This document shows positions 19,024 through 27,898 of a stretch of 64,000 nt of DNA, piece by piece. A model generated the notes under the pieces. It was not told the DNA's origin. It saw only the letters and a program-made list of their open reading frames with translations, and did not search any database. The DNA lies in contig CAYOOP010000002.1 in NCBI GenBank assembly GCA_964405685.1, positions 186,001 to 250,000 of the forward strand, given 5' to 3'. Position numbers and translations under genes: made by a program. Source of the DNA: CAYOOP01 sp964405685. Lineage in GTDB: Bacteria; Pseudomonadota; Alphaproteobacteria; Rickettsiales; SXRF01. How positions within the stretch are numbered: position 1 is the first letter of the stretch; each line of letters opens with the position of its first letter.

Positions 19024-19099
19024 GGTACGCTTAGCTCACGCCGCGCAATGCACCCCAAACCTATAGACTACTTATATCCCCAAATGCTAAAAACCTCTT

Positions 19100-19642
19100 A
19101 TGCCCAATCGATTATTTCTTTTTATGCTTGCTCTCTTCGCTGCGCCTGCGCTGGCAGCAGAATCTCTATGGGATCAAGCCCGCCTCACCGTAGGCATCCC
19201 CACCTATGTCTGGCATCCGGATGATTGGCGGGGGCCAAGAAGCTGGAACCAGGGCTGGTTTCACAACGAAGGCGTGCTCCTTGATGCCACATGGCCGGTG
19301 TGGAAACTAGGCGAGCGCACGAATCTCCGCGCAGGCGGCACGGCTGGCGCGTTTGACAACTCAATCTTCCACGCGTCGATTTTTGCGGGCGTCGTCGGCG
19401 AAATCGAAACCTTTGCCACACCCAAACTTGCCTTCAGCCTCGGCACCTACGCTGGCGCCATCACCGGTTACGGCGGTGTCAACCCCGCCATGGCGCCCTA
19501 TGTCGGCACCTCCTACGCCGTCACCAAAAGCGTCGAACTCGGCGCGCGCGGCTTCTGGCTACCGTCTAGAACCATCGGTGGTTCTTCTATTGCAGATTCT
19601 GATGCCTACGTCGCCGCCATCACGATCGGTACGCGTTTTTAA
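19100..19642 (+). CDS. Small predicted outer-membrane beta-barrel protein
   Basis: A 180-residue protein with a clear signal peptide (LFLFMLALFAAPALA, cleavage near residue 19-20). The mature part is of alternating hydrophobic, Gly- and aromatic-rich strands and ends in ...ITIGTRF, a C-terminal phenylalanine as expected for barrels assembled by BamA. The length would suit eight strands. The trailing GGSSIADSDAY loop is unremarkable. I do not recognise the family. A PagP-like enzyme was considered and not supported. It sits 38 bp upstream of recQ. Confidence 0.75.
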   Translation: MPNRLFLFMLALFAAPALAAESLWDQARLTVGIPTYVWHPDDWRGPRSWNQGWFHNEGVLLDATWPVWKLGERTNLRAGGTAGAFDNSIFHASIFAGVVGEIETFATPKLAFSLGTYAGAITGYGGVNPAMAPYVGTSYAVTKSVELGARGFWLPSRTIGGSSIADSDAYVAAITIGTRF

Positions 19643-19680
19643 ACATTGCCAGCCCGCGCGGCCGCACCTATAAATAAACG

Positions 19681-21471
19681 ATGACCGCCGCTCTACAAAT
19701 CCTCAAAAAAACCTACGGCTACGATAGCTTCCGCGGCGAGCAATCCGACATCATCGACCACGTCATCGCCGGCAATCACGCCTTCGTACTGATGCCGACC
19801 GGCGGCGGCAAATCTCTCTGCTACCAAATCCCCGCGCTCGTGCGCGACGGGGTAGGGGTCATCATCTCTCCACTCATCGCACTCATGCAAGACCAAGTCG
19901 AAGCCCTAAAACAACTCGGCATCCGCGCCGAAGCCATCAATTCGAGCATGGATTCAACCCACATCGCACACATGAAACGCGCGATTCGAAACAACGGACT
20001 CGACATGGTCTACGTCGCCCCCGAACGCCTGCTCATGCCCGATTTCATAGAATTGCTAGCCGAATCCAAAGTTGCCCTTTTCGCCATCGACGAAGCCCAC
20101 TGCGTCTCCCAATGGGGGCACGATTTCCGCCCGCACTATGTGCAACTCTCCGAACTCGCCGAACGCTTCCCCAATATCCCCCGCATCGCCCTCACCGCCA
20201 CCGCCGACACTCCAACACGCAAAGACATCCTTGAACGCCTGCATTTAAAAAACGGCCGCACCTTCGTCGCCGGGTTCGACCGCCCGAACATCCACTACAG
20301 CATTAGCGCGAAACAAAACTCCAAACAACAAATCCTCGATTTCATCCGCACACATAAAAACGAAAGCGGCATCGTCTATTGTCTCTCGCGCCAAAAAACT
20401 GAAGACATGGCCGGGTGGCTGCGCGAGCAAGGCCACAATGCGCTCCCGTATCACGCCGGGCTCGATACGCGCATCCGTGCCAAAAACCAAGAAGCCTTCC
20501 TCAAGGAAGAAGCCGTCATTATGGTCGCCACCATCGCCTTCGGCATGGGCATCAACAAACCAGACGTCCGCTTCGTCGCCCACATGTCGATCCCCAAAAA
20601 CATCGAGGCCTATTACCAAGAAACCGGCCGCGCCGGGCGCGATGGCTTACCCGCCGAAGCGCTCATGCTTTACGGCATGTCAGATGTTGCCACGCTGCGC
20701 GGTTTCATCGAAAGCTCCGAGGCGTCCGATGCCCAAAAACGCATCGAACGCCACAAACTAAACGCGCTCCTGGGCCTCTGCGAAACCGCGCGTTGCCGCC
20801 GTCAAATCCTTCTCGAATATTTCGGCGACCACGGTACACCCTGCAATAATTGCGACACCTGCCTAGAACCCCGCGAAACTTTTGATGCCACGATCGACGC
20901 ACAAAAAGCTATCTCCTCAGTCTACCGCACCGGCCAACGCTTCGGCGTGGGTTACTTAATCGATGTGCTACTCGGCAAAGAAAACGACCGCATCCACCAA
21001 TTCGGCCACGACAAACTCGCCCTCTTCGGCATCGGCAAAGACGTCAACAAACACTATTGGCAAAGCATCTTCCGCCAACTCGTCGCACAAAATCTCCTCA
21101 CCGTCGACGTCGCCGAACACGGCGGCCTTCACGTCACGGAGGAAGGTATGCGCTTCTTGAAAGACAAAGCCACCATCGAGCTTTGCCGCCCGGCAGTCCG
21201 CAAAACCAAAGTCCGCGCCGAAAAATCTACCTCTGCTCCTTTGGAGCAAGACAACGACCAAAACCTCTTCGCGGCCTTGAAAGCCATGCGCCTACAAATC
21301 GCCAAGGCACAAAACGTCCCACCTTACATTATCTTCCACGACAAAACCCTACGCGAAATGGCCCTATGCAAACCAGCATCCACTGAGGATTTGCTCACCA
21401 TCAGCGGCGTCGGTGAACAAAAAATCGCCCGCTACGGCGAAATCTTCCTCGACGTCATCGCGCAGCACTAG
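19681..21471 (+). CDS. recQ: ATP-dependent DNA helicase RecQ
   Basis: A 3'-5' helicase of recombination and replication-fork repair. Motif I PTGGGKSLCYQIP, motif II IDEAHCVSQWGHDFRP with DEAH, and motif VI GRAGRDGLPAEAL are all present. The zinc-binding cysteines C-RRQILLEYFGDHG-C-NN-C-DT-C follow. A winged-helix domain and a C-terminal HRDC domain (LREMALCKPASTEDLLTISG) complete the standard RecQ order. The 596-residue length is normal. Confidence 0.97.
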   Translation: MTAALQILKKTYGYDSFRGEQSDIIDHVIAGNHAFVLMPTGGGKSLCYQIPALVRDGVGVIISPLIALMQDQVEALKQLGIRAEAINSSMDSTHIAHMKRAIRNNGLDMVYVAPERLLMPDFIELLAESKVALFAIDEAHCVSQWGHDFRPHYVQLSELAERFPNIPRIALTATADTPTRKDILERLHLKNGRTFVAGFDRPNIHYSISAKQNSKQQILDFIRTHKNESGIVYCLSRQKTEDMAGWLREQGHNALPYHAGLDTRIRAKNQEAFLKEEAVIMVATIAFGMGINKPDVRFVAHMSIPKNIEAYYQETGRAGRDGLPAEALMLYGMSDVATLRGFIESSEASDAQKRIERHKLNALLGLCETARCRRQILLEYFGDHGTPCNNCDTCLEPRETFDATIDAQKAISSVYRTGQRFGVGYLIDVLLGKENDRIHQFGHDKLALFGIGKDVNKHYWQSIFRQLVAQNLLTVDVAEHGGLHVTEEGMRFLKDKATIELCRPAVRKTKVRAEKSTSAPLEQDNDQNLFAALKAMRLQIAKAQNVPPYIIFHDKTLREMALCKPASTEDLLTISGVGEQKIARYGEIFLDVIAQH

Positions 21472-21526
21472 ACGCCTGCGTAACTGACCATAGACGGCCG
21501 CCTCCCCTTATGCTACAAGCGCCCCC

Positions 21527-22795
21527 ATGAAACATAAGCCAGCCGCTGCCGTGGTAGAGATTACCGTCGAAACCCTCGGTGGGTTGGGGGATGGCATTGC
21601 CAACCACAAAGGCAAACCCATCTTCATCCCCAAAGCCTGCGCGGGCGATGTGCTAAACGTGCGCATCGTCAACGAAACCAAAGAAGCCTTCCAAGCGACC
21701 ATCGTTGACGTTCTCACCCCCGGACCGCACCGCCAAACCGCTCCATGCAAACACTTCGCGGAGTGCGGCGGCTGCGCCCTACAACAACTTGCCCCTGAAC
21801 ACTACAAAGCCTTCAAAACCCGCCTCCTACAATCCGCCTTAGCGCGCGCCGGTTATGACATCCCCGCCGAAGTCATCTTCCTAACCACCGGCACACGCCG
21901 TCGCGCCGAATTCAAAATCGAACACGAAAATAATCGCATCAATCTCGCCTTCGTCGAACCCCGCAGTCACGAAACCATCGCTATCCACCAATGTCCCGTA
22001 CTCGCCTCCGAACTCCAAGCCTTGATCGGCCTGCTGAACAGAGCCCTCTCAACTACACCCTACGCCGCGCATCTTGTCGCCGTCAGTTTTACGTTAGCAG
22101 ATACCGGTGTGGATATGGTACTTACCCTGGCAGGGTATAAGGTAGAACCCCTACCGGGTATCGAAGAACTCTGCAAAAACCTGAACCTTGCGCGTATCTC
22201 CGTGCGCACCCCAGACTCCAAACCACAAGTCGCCACCAAACTCGCTAATGTGCAAATGCAACTCGGAAAATACAGCATCGCCATCCCGCCAGACGCCTTT
22301 TTACAAGCGACCGCCGAAGGCCAAAAGCGCCTGACAGAAACTGCGATCAACACTACCAAATCCGCCAAGAAAGTCGCAGATCTCTTCTCCGGCATCGGCA
22401 CCTATAGCTTCCCGCTCAGCGAACACACTCATGTTCATGCCGTAGAAGGCGACACCACGATGATGGGCGGCATCCGCAACAACATCACGCGCCATAGCAT
22501 CAAAACCTTAACCGTCGAACAACGTGATCTCTTCAAAAACCCCATGACTCCAAAAGATTTGGATGGTTTCGACGCCGCGATCATCAACCCCCCACGCGTC
22601 GGCGCCAAAGCGCAAGTCGAGCAATTGGCCGCATCTGGCGTCAACACCATCGTCATGATTTCCTGTAACCCCGCCACCTTCACGCGCGATGCCGCCATAT
22701 TGAAAAACGCCGGATTTTCCATCAGTTCTGCCTACGGCATCGACCAATTCGTCTGGAGCGCACACCTAGAAATCGTTGCGGTATTTACGCGCTAA
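21527..22795 (+). CDS. Class I SAM-dependent RNA uracil-C5 methyltransferase (RlmD/TrmA family)
   Basis: Methylates C5 of a uridine in rRNA or tRNA. A TRAM-like N-terminal beta domain (residues 5-60, GGLGDGIANHKGKPIFIP) precedes an iron-sulfur cluster motif, CKHFAECGGCALQQ, with a fourth cysteine at HQCPV. The methyltransferase domain has DLFSGIGTYSFPL for SAM and the catalytic cysteine in MISCNPATFTRDA. It is 422 residues long. The substrate (23S U1939-like or another site) cannot be assigned from sequence. The stop codon overlaps murU tail to tail. Confidence 0.88.
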   Translation: MKHKPAAAVVEITVETLGGLGDGIANHKGKPIFIPKACAGDVLNVRIVNETKEAFQATIVDVLTPGPHRQTAPCKHFAECGGCALQQLAPEHYKAFKTRLLQSALARAGYDIPAEVIFLTTGTRRRAEFKIEHENNRINLAFVEPRSHETIAIHQCPVLASELQALIGLLNRALSTTPYAAHLVAVSFTLADTGVDMVLTLAGYKVEPLPGIEELCKNLNLARISVRTPDSKPQVATKLANVQMQLGKYSIAIPPDAFLQATAEGQKRLTETAINTTKSAKKVADLFSGIGTYSFPLSEHTHVHAVEGDTTMMGGIRNNITRHSIKTLTVEQRDLFKNPMTPKDLDGFDAAIINPPRVGAKAQVEQLAASGVNTIVMISCNPATFTRDAAILKNAGFSISSAYGIDQFVWSAHLEIVAVFTR

Positions 22796-23481
22796 TACCC
22801 CGCTAAAAACACTTCCGCTTTGGCAAGCCCGGCGAGATCACCCACATGCAGCCAGTCGCCATCATGCACTAGCGCATGCACGCGCGAAAGATCGCGGTTA
22901 TAAAGTACGTTCATAGAAAATTTGCCCTCCGGCGCGCCCTCGAACAATTTCGGTGAAATCATTTGAATACCGGTGAATACATACGGTGTTTTGGCACCAT
23001 TGCCACGCACAACATGACCTTCCGGTGCAACATCAAAATCCCCTCCACCTTCGTAGCCAATGGCTTTATCCACGGGGTGCAACAACAACAGCGCATCCAT
23101 TTTCTCAGGGTTAAATGCTTGCCGCAAACGCAGCACCGGATGGAGTATTTTTTTAATACAAATCGCATCACTGTTAATCGATAAAAATGGCTGATCGCCT
23201 AGTAAAGGTAGGGCGTTTGCAATACCGCCGCCGGTTTCTAACGGTTCTTCTTCCCGTGAAATAATCACATACGGAGAGGTGCGCCGCGCAACGTGAGATT
23301 CGACCATTTGCGCTAAATAGCTAGTATTGATGATCGCAACAGCAAGCCCCGCCTCTTCGACAAAATCAAGCGCCCAATCAACCAGCGCGCGGCCTTGCAC
23401 TTGCACAAGCGGCTTTGGCAAACGCTCGGTGAGTGGGCGCATGCGCAGGCCTAGGCCTGCTGCAAGAATAATACACTTCAT
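22792..23481 (-). CDS. murU: N-acetylmuramate-1-phosphate uridylyltransferase
   Basis: Makes UDP-MurNAc from MurNAc-1-phosphate in the cell-wall recycling route that bypasses GlcNAc-enolpyruvyl transferase. The nucleotidyltransferase signature is AAGLGLRMRPLTERLPKPLV, and FLSINSDAI carries the metal-binding aspartate. It is 229 residues long and translationally coupled by an ATGA overlap to the upstream kinase. The pair is known from Pseudomonas putida and many alphaproteobacteria; the substrate is inferred from this context. Confidence 0.88.
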   Translation of the reverse strand: MKCIILAAGLGLRMRPLTERLPKPLVQVQGRALVDWALDFVEEAGLAVAIINTSYLAQMVESHVARRTSPYVIISREEEPLETGGGIANALPLLGDQPFLSINSDAICIKKILHPVLRLRQAFNPEKMDALLLLHPVDKAIGYEGGGDFDVAPEGHVVRGNGAKTPYVFTGIQMISPKLFEGAPEGKFSMNVLYNRDLSRVHALVHDGDWLHVGDLAGLAKAEVFLAGY

Positions 23482-24461
23482 GCCGCCTCCTTGGTCACAC
23501 TGCGCCAGGCGGCGGGAATGTTTTGATCAATCCACGTTTTAAGTGGTGCCAAGGCAGGGTGCATTAAGTCTTGTTCCACATACCCCCACACCCTAGGCAA
23601 AAGTGCCAAATAATTTGGCTTACTATCACGTTTCCACAAGCGTACAAAAATGCCTAGAATTTTGAAATTCCGTTGTGCACCGAGGAATGCATAAGATGCC
23701 AGGAACTCCTCACGCGGCAACTCCGTTTTTTGCAAATAGTATTCAAGCATTTCAGTTTGAATGGACTGTGGCACATCCCGCCGTGCATCTTCTAATAGCG
23801 ATACCAGATCATACGCTGGGGCTCCAAGTAGAGCATCTTGAAAATCAAGCTGACCCACGGCTTTGACACCTTTGCGTTCTAACCACATCAAATTACTCAC
23901 GTGATAATCCCGGTGGACAAATTGCGTGGTGGCTTGCGGATAGCGTTCAAACAACTCCTGCCACAGGATCAGAAATTCTTCTGCGAGCTTGGAGCCCGAT
24001 GCAACCGGTGCCACGCTTGGAATATACCATTCTGCAAAAAGCGCTACTTCACGCTTCAGCACATCGATAGTATACGGGGGGAGGGTATCTATCGTTTTTT
24101 GGTTCCACTCCACCAAAACATCCACCGCCGTACGGTAAAGTTCACGTTCAAGTACCGGGTTTTGCATATCTGCGATGAACAATTTGTCGCCAAAGTCCTC
24201 AAGCAACAACAGACCTTGTTCTGCGTCCTTTGCTAGAATTTTTGGCGCACTGTAACCCGCTTTTAGTAATGCTTCTGCCACGCGTATATACGGTCGCACA
24301 TCTTCTTTTCCTGGCGGTGCATCCATAAGCACATAGGTTTTGCCTGCGGCTTGCACACGCTGATAGCTACGAAACGAAGCATCGCCAGATACCGGGGTGA
24401 GGGTATATTTTCCAAGCTGAGCAGCCTTTAAAAATGCCTCAATCTGCTCCGCGCGATTCAT
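23478..24461 (-). CDS. amgK: Anomeric N-acetylmuramate/N-acetylglucosamine kinase
   Basis: Phosphorylates the anomeric carbon of MurNAc for MurU. It has the aminoglycoside-phosphotransferase fold: N-lobe DASFRSYQRVQAAGKTYVLM, catalytic loop FVHRDYHVSNLMW, and LDFQDALLGAPAYDLVSLL with the metal-binding aspartate. The start at 24461 has GGAGG four bases upstream and overlaps the tsaE stop by one base (TGATG). It is 327 residues long. Its place between tsaE and murU is the usual alphaproteobacterial order and supports AmgK rather than drug resistance. Confidence 0.9.
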   Translation of the reverse strand: MNRAEQIEAFLKAAQLGKYTLTPVSGDASFRSYQRVQAAGKTYVLMDAPPGKEDVRPYIRVAEALLKAGYSAPKILAKDAEQGLLLLEDFGDKLFIADMQNPVLERELYRTAVDVLVEWNQKTIDTLPPYTIDVLKREVALFAEWYIPSVAPVASGSKLAEEFLILWQELFERYPQATTQFVHRDYHVSNLMWLERKGVKAVGQLDFQDALLGAPAYDLVSLLEDARRDVPQSIQTEMLEYYLQKTELPREEFLASYAFLGAQRNFKILGIFVRLWKRDSKPNYLALLPRVWGYVEQDLMHPALAPLKTWIDQNIPAAWRSVTKEAA

Positions 24462-24922
24462 CAATCCTCCAACCGGCACATCCAGCTAACACTGCCGCTG
24501 GCGTTGATCTCGCGCGTGTCGATCGCATCGGTGGCTTTGATATCAATATCAAGCCGGTTTTTAGGCAACCAGTCCTTGGCGATATCCGCCCATTCAATGA
24601 TGACGATGGCATTGTCCCACGCATCTTCCAACCCAATCCCCCAAACTTCCTCCGGCGATTTTAGGCGGTAAAGGTCGACATGCCACAGAGGGCAGGTGCT
24701 ATCATTAGGCAATTGTGCCTCATAGATATTCATAAGTGCAAAGCTAGGACTAGAAACCGAGGACAAATTAGGCACCAGCGCGTGAATAATTCCCCGCGCA
24801 AAGGTCGTTTTGCCCATGCCGAGATCCCCGCCCAGCGTAATCACATCGCCTTTTTGCGCCAAACCGGCAATAAGCCCGCCGATATTTTGGGTTTCATGCG
24901 GTGAACTTGTAACCCACTTCAT
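24461..24922 (-). CDS. tsaE: tRNA threonylcarbamoyladenosine biosynthesis ATPase TsaE
   Basis: An ATPase that drives the TsaB-TsaD complex in making t6A37 of ANN-decoding tRNAs. The Walker A run is LGGDLGMGKTTFARGI, and the family motifs SPSFALMNIY, WHVDLYRL and IIEWAD follow. The 153-residue length is typical. The start codon immediately follows the iscX stop, and the gene is coupled to amgK. Confidence 0.94.
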   Translation of the reverse strand: MKWVTSSPHETQNIGGLIAGLAQKGDVITLGGDLGMGKTTFARGIIHALVPNLSSVSSPSFALMNIYEAQLPNDSTCPLWHVDLYRLKSPEEVWGIGLEDAWDNAIVIIEWADIAKDWLPKNRLDIDIKATDAIDTREINASGSVSWMCRLED

Positions 24923-25117
24923 TTAGTTGCGCTCCTCAATCCATGCTTGTTGAATGGCCTCTAAAATCTTCTCATTACACCCGTTTGGATCTCCCACAAA
25001 CCCAGGCAAACCAAGCACCCACTGGCGCAAGTCGGTAAACCGTAAGTTAACATTATCAACCTCCGGATGTACCTCCTCCAGTGCTATCGCTATATCGTAT
25101 ACGTCCGTCCAGCGCAT
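24923..25117 (-). CDS. iscX: Fe-S assembly protein IscX
   Basis: A small acidic protein of 64 residues that binds IscS and iron and modulates cluster assembly. The family core is WTDVYDIAIALEEVHPEVD and the conserved DLRQWVLGLPGF. It normally accompanies the isc operon; here it precedes tsaE with no other isc gene in view. Heads the iscX-tsaE-amgK-murU unit. Confidence 0.9.
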   Translation of the reverse strand: MRWTDVYDIAIALEEVHPEVDNVNLRFTDLRQWVLGLPGFVGDPNGCNEKILEAIQQAWIEERN

Positions 25118-25230
25118 AATCTTATTTAAGACCTTATTTTAACGAAGATTTAAGGGTATTCCTGTAAATCTTTATAGTGAAAACACATTACTTGGCAACC
25201 CCAACTTAGAAGTCTATAAAGCCCTTTATT

Positions 25231-25617
25231 ATGCCCATAGATAAACACATACCGATCTTGATCGTTGACGACTATAATACCATGCGCCGCATTGTGCGCA
25301 ATCTGCTCAAACAGCTTGGTTTCGAAAATGCCGATGAAGCGGCAGATGGCACCGAGGCATTCAAAAAAATGCAGGAAAAGACGTATGGCCTCATCGTCTC
25401 TGACTGGAACATGCAACCGATGAGTGGGTTGGATTTGTTGAAATTGGTGCGCGCCGACGAAAAGCTCCGCGCCACGCCGTTCATCATGATTACAGCCGAA
25501 AGCAAGCCCGAAAACGTAATGATTGCCAAACAAGCCGGCGTCAGCAACTATATCGTCAAACCGTTTAACGCCGAAACGCTGAAACAAAAAATGACCAGCG
25601 TGTTTGGACCCTTCTAA
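25231..25617 (+). CDS. cheY: Chemotaxis response regulator CheY
   Basis: A single receiver domain of 128 residues that controls flagellar rotation. The acidic pocket is D13-D14, the phospho-acceptor is D58 (VSDWNM), the switch threonine is T88 (MITAE) and the lysine is K110 (IVKPF). No output domain is present. It sits 15 bp ahead of cheZ, so the regulator and its phosphatase are co-expressed. No flagellar genes are in the window. Confidence 0.95.
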   Translation: MPIDKHIPILIVDDYNTMRRIVRNLLKQLGFENADEAADGTEAFKKMQEKTYGLIVSDWNMQPMSGLDLLKLVRADEKLRATPFIMITAESKPENVMIAKQAGVSNYIVKPFNAETLKQKMTSVFGPF

Positions 25618-25632
25618 ACCACAGGAGCGCAC

Positions 25633-26268
25633 ATGACGAACCAAGCCAATCTCGGTAGCCTGTTGCTCAACGGTTTGATTGACCTGCGCCAACAAAAAAA
25701 CACGTTGTCGATGGAAGATGTCGGCGAGTTGTTTGAAAAAATGGCCTCCACCATTCAAGGCAGCGACACGGATGATATGATCCGCACCGAAATCAAACGC
25801 ATGGCTGAATATATCGACCAGGCCAAGCAAGAAATCATGGATATGCGCGCCGAAGGTGATTCAGAAAAACATATCAGCAGCGCCTCCGTACAGCTCGATG
25901 CCGTGATCAAAGCCACCGAAGAAGCCAGCAACACCATCATGGACGCGGCGGACCAAATTCAAACAGCAGCGGCCGGCGTCGGCGGCGAAAAAGAACAGCA
26001 GATCATGGATGCGAGCATGAAAATCTATGAAGCCTGCAACTTCCAGGATCTAACCGGCCAGCGCATCAACAAAGTCATCGGCATGATCAACGTGCTCGAT
26101 GAAAAAATTCACCGCCTCGTCTCCCTCTTCAGCCAAGAAGGCAGCACCGCTCCCGCTCCAAAATCCAACGTCATCAAAGGCACCTTTAGCGATAAAGATC
26201 TGATGAACGGCCCACAGCTGAATCAGCCCACCCAGGCTGATATTGATGCGCTGTTTGGGAAGAGCTAA
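25633..26268 (+). CDS. cheZ: Protein phosphatase CheZ
   Basis: Dephosphorylates CheY-P. The catalytic helix has NFQDLTGQRINKVIGM with the Asp and Gln that insert into the CheY active site. A C-terminal tail, QPTQADIDALFGKS, matches the CheY-tethering peptide, joined by a low-complexity linker rich in Ser/Ala/Pro. It is 211 residues long. A GGAG site precedes the ATG. The stop overlaps the opposing unknown gene by 4 bp. Confidence 0.92.
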   Translation: MTNQANLGSLLLNGLIDLRQQKNTLSMEDVGELFEKMASTIQGSDTDDMIRTEIKRMAEYIDQAKQEIMDMRAEGDSEKHISSASVQLDAVIKATEEASNTIMDAADQIQTAAAGVGGEKEQQIMDASMKIYEACNFQDLTGQRINKVIGMINVLDEKIHRLVSLFSQEGSTAPAPKSNVIKGTFSDKDLMNGPQLNQPTQADIDALFGKS

Positions 26269-27815
26269 GGTATCCTTTTAGCAACCGGGTTACCCACATT
26301 CTTTATTACCGATACATCTAGAGTAGCCGTCGGTGGTGGTGTGCGTGCTTCCACTGCAGCCTTTTCTAAAAGATCGCAGGCAAGCTCGGATAAAACTTTT
26401 TTATGGCTCTCCCTGGCATCATTTTGCGCTTTAATATTGCTATAATTTTCCTTCGCCGTACCCGCCAGTTTCCATACTTTCTGGTCTTCCATTGCACGAT
26501 CAAGAAGCGCCTCTAATGCATCATAAGCAATATCCTCTCTTTCTTGGCGTTTTGTTTTATTTTCCTCCTTGTGTTCTTTCCAAAATGATTGATCTACAAT
26601 TGCTTTTAGCGTTTCATCTAATTTTGAAGACGTAATCACACCAAGGCTCTCAACCAACAATGCCAATTGCGTTGCTGAAGAAATTGCTCTTTCATTTTCA
26701 TACTGATTATTAGGATCATTGCCGCTAATGACCTCAAGCAAGCCGTTTTCAGGCAACTCTCCTTTACTACTTCTAAGTTTGCTTTTGATATGCCTTCCTC
26801 TCTTTAAAGCAATGACATGCTCTGGCGGCTCTCCTGGTTGCGCCCATTCATGAATTCGTCTCGCACATTCAAGAACTCTATGGCGCTCCTCACGCTGCTT
26901 ACTACTTTCTTCGCGCATGGTGCCCCTGGGATTCTGGCCTTGGCTATCAGCCCAAGCTTGGCCAGCTATAACCGCTCTGGTTATGAGCAATATTTCTAAT
27001 GGGTGAGCATGAATCATGCTTAGTAAATGATTGAGGGAGGATTCTATGCTTTCGTGAACCAAAAAGAATTTGTCGGAAGCTCTTTTAGTTGCAGCTATTT
27101 CTGTTGATGTCTTTGGGCAGTAATTCTTTCCCTGCAATAAATATGCAATCACATCTTTTCCATAATATCTTTCAGATTCCGTCACACCCCCATTACCAAA
27201 CTTAAATATGGAGTGATTATCCATTACCTTGAATAAGGCGACGGATAATGGATTTTCTTCATCTAATTTACTTTTCCAATAGAGCTGAATATCTCTGCCA
27301 TCTTCTTTTTTTGAAGCAGCGGCCGCTTTATGTATTTTTGGTTTTCCTAACGTAGCGCATTCCTTGATATACTGATGGCCCAATTCTAGAAAGTTTTCGC
27401 GGCTAATATTTATATCCCTGTCCACAAGGGTACTGTGCTCTTTTAATAATTCTCCGTCATAGTTAGCCGGTGGAAGGAGATATGATCTTACAAAAAAATC
27501 AAGGTCTTTCTCGGTTACTAAGCGCGAGCCTTGCAAAATTTCCTGAATATAAGGTTTGGGCGTCTGATCGGGACCTGCAGACTCAATCACGGGGCGCTCA
27601 CTGCCAGCAAACGCAATTACAATATCTTCCCCTTCGGGTCGGGTTGCATTGTATTTACTTCTCAAACTCGGCTGCATCTTTCTGCGTATGTTAATATGTT
27701 TATCGCGCAAACCAGAATCTTCGAATATTTTCAATAAATGAATGAAGCCGTGATCTTTAAGGGTTTCATCGACGACCCGATTGGATCGTCTATGCATTAG
27801 TTTAAGACCATCCAT
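26265..27815 (-). CDS. Hypothetical 516-residue soluble protein
   Basis: Not recognised. The ATG at 27815 has GGGAGG five bases upstream, so the start is secure. The protein is rich in charged residues, with long predicted helices (for example REESSKQREERHRVLECARR and KEENKTKRQEREDIAYD), and has no signal peptide or membrane segment. Base composition is more AT-rich than in the neighbouring genes, which suggests acquisition by transfer. It sits alone, convergent with cheZ. The upstream 80 bases are AT-rich and hold only its promoter region. Confidence 0.8.
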   Translation of the reverse strand: MDGLKLMHRRSNRVVDETLKDHGFIHLLKIFEDSGLRDKHINIRRKMQPSLRSKYNATRPEGEDIVIAFAGSERPVIESAGPDQTPKPYIQEILQGSRLVTEKDLDFFVRSYLLPPANYDGELLKEHSTLVDRDINISRENFLELGHQYIKECATLGKPKIHKAAAASKKEDGRDIQLYWKSKLDEENPLSVALFKVMDNHSIFKFGNGGVTESERYYGKDVIAYLLQGKNYCPKTSTEIAATKRASDKFFLVHESIESSLNHLLSMIHAHPLEILLITRAVIAGQAWADSQGQNPRGTMREESSKQREERHRVLECARRIHEWAQPGEPPEHVIALKRGRHIKSKLRSSKGELPENGLLEVISGNDPNNQYENERAISSATQLALLVESLGVITSSKLDETLKAIVDQSFWKEHKEENKTKRQEREDIAYDALEALLDRAMEDQKVWKLAGTAKENYSNIKAQNDARESHKKVLSELACDLLEKAAVEARTPPPTATLDVSVIKNVGNPVAKRIP

Positions 27816-27898
27816 ACGGCCTCCCGCTTAGATAATGGAGAAGGCTCATATATTAACATTAGTTAACTAATTGTCAATCTTTAAAATAACTATATAAT

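Noticed and set aside
19100..19642. PagP-like lipid A palmitoyltransferase
   Set aside because: Signal peptide and barrel-like strands are present, but I could not find the PagP catalytic pattern.
23478..24461. Aminoglycoside resistance phosphotransferase
   Set aside because: The fold matches, but position between tsaE and murU and coupled translation favour AmgK.
25150..25830. 226-codon open frame antisense to cheY and cheZ
   Set aside because: It is a shadow of two well-supported genes on the other strand with no binding site or family features.
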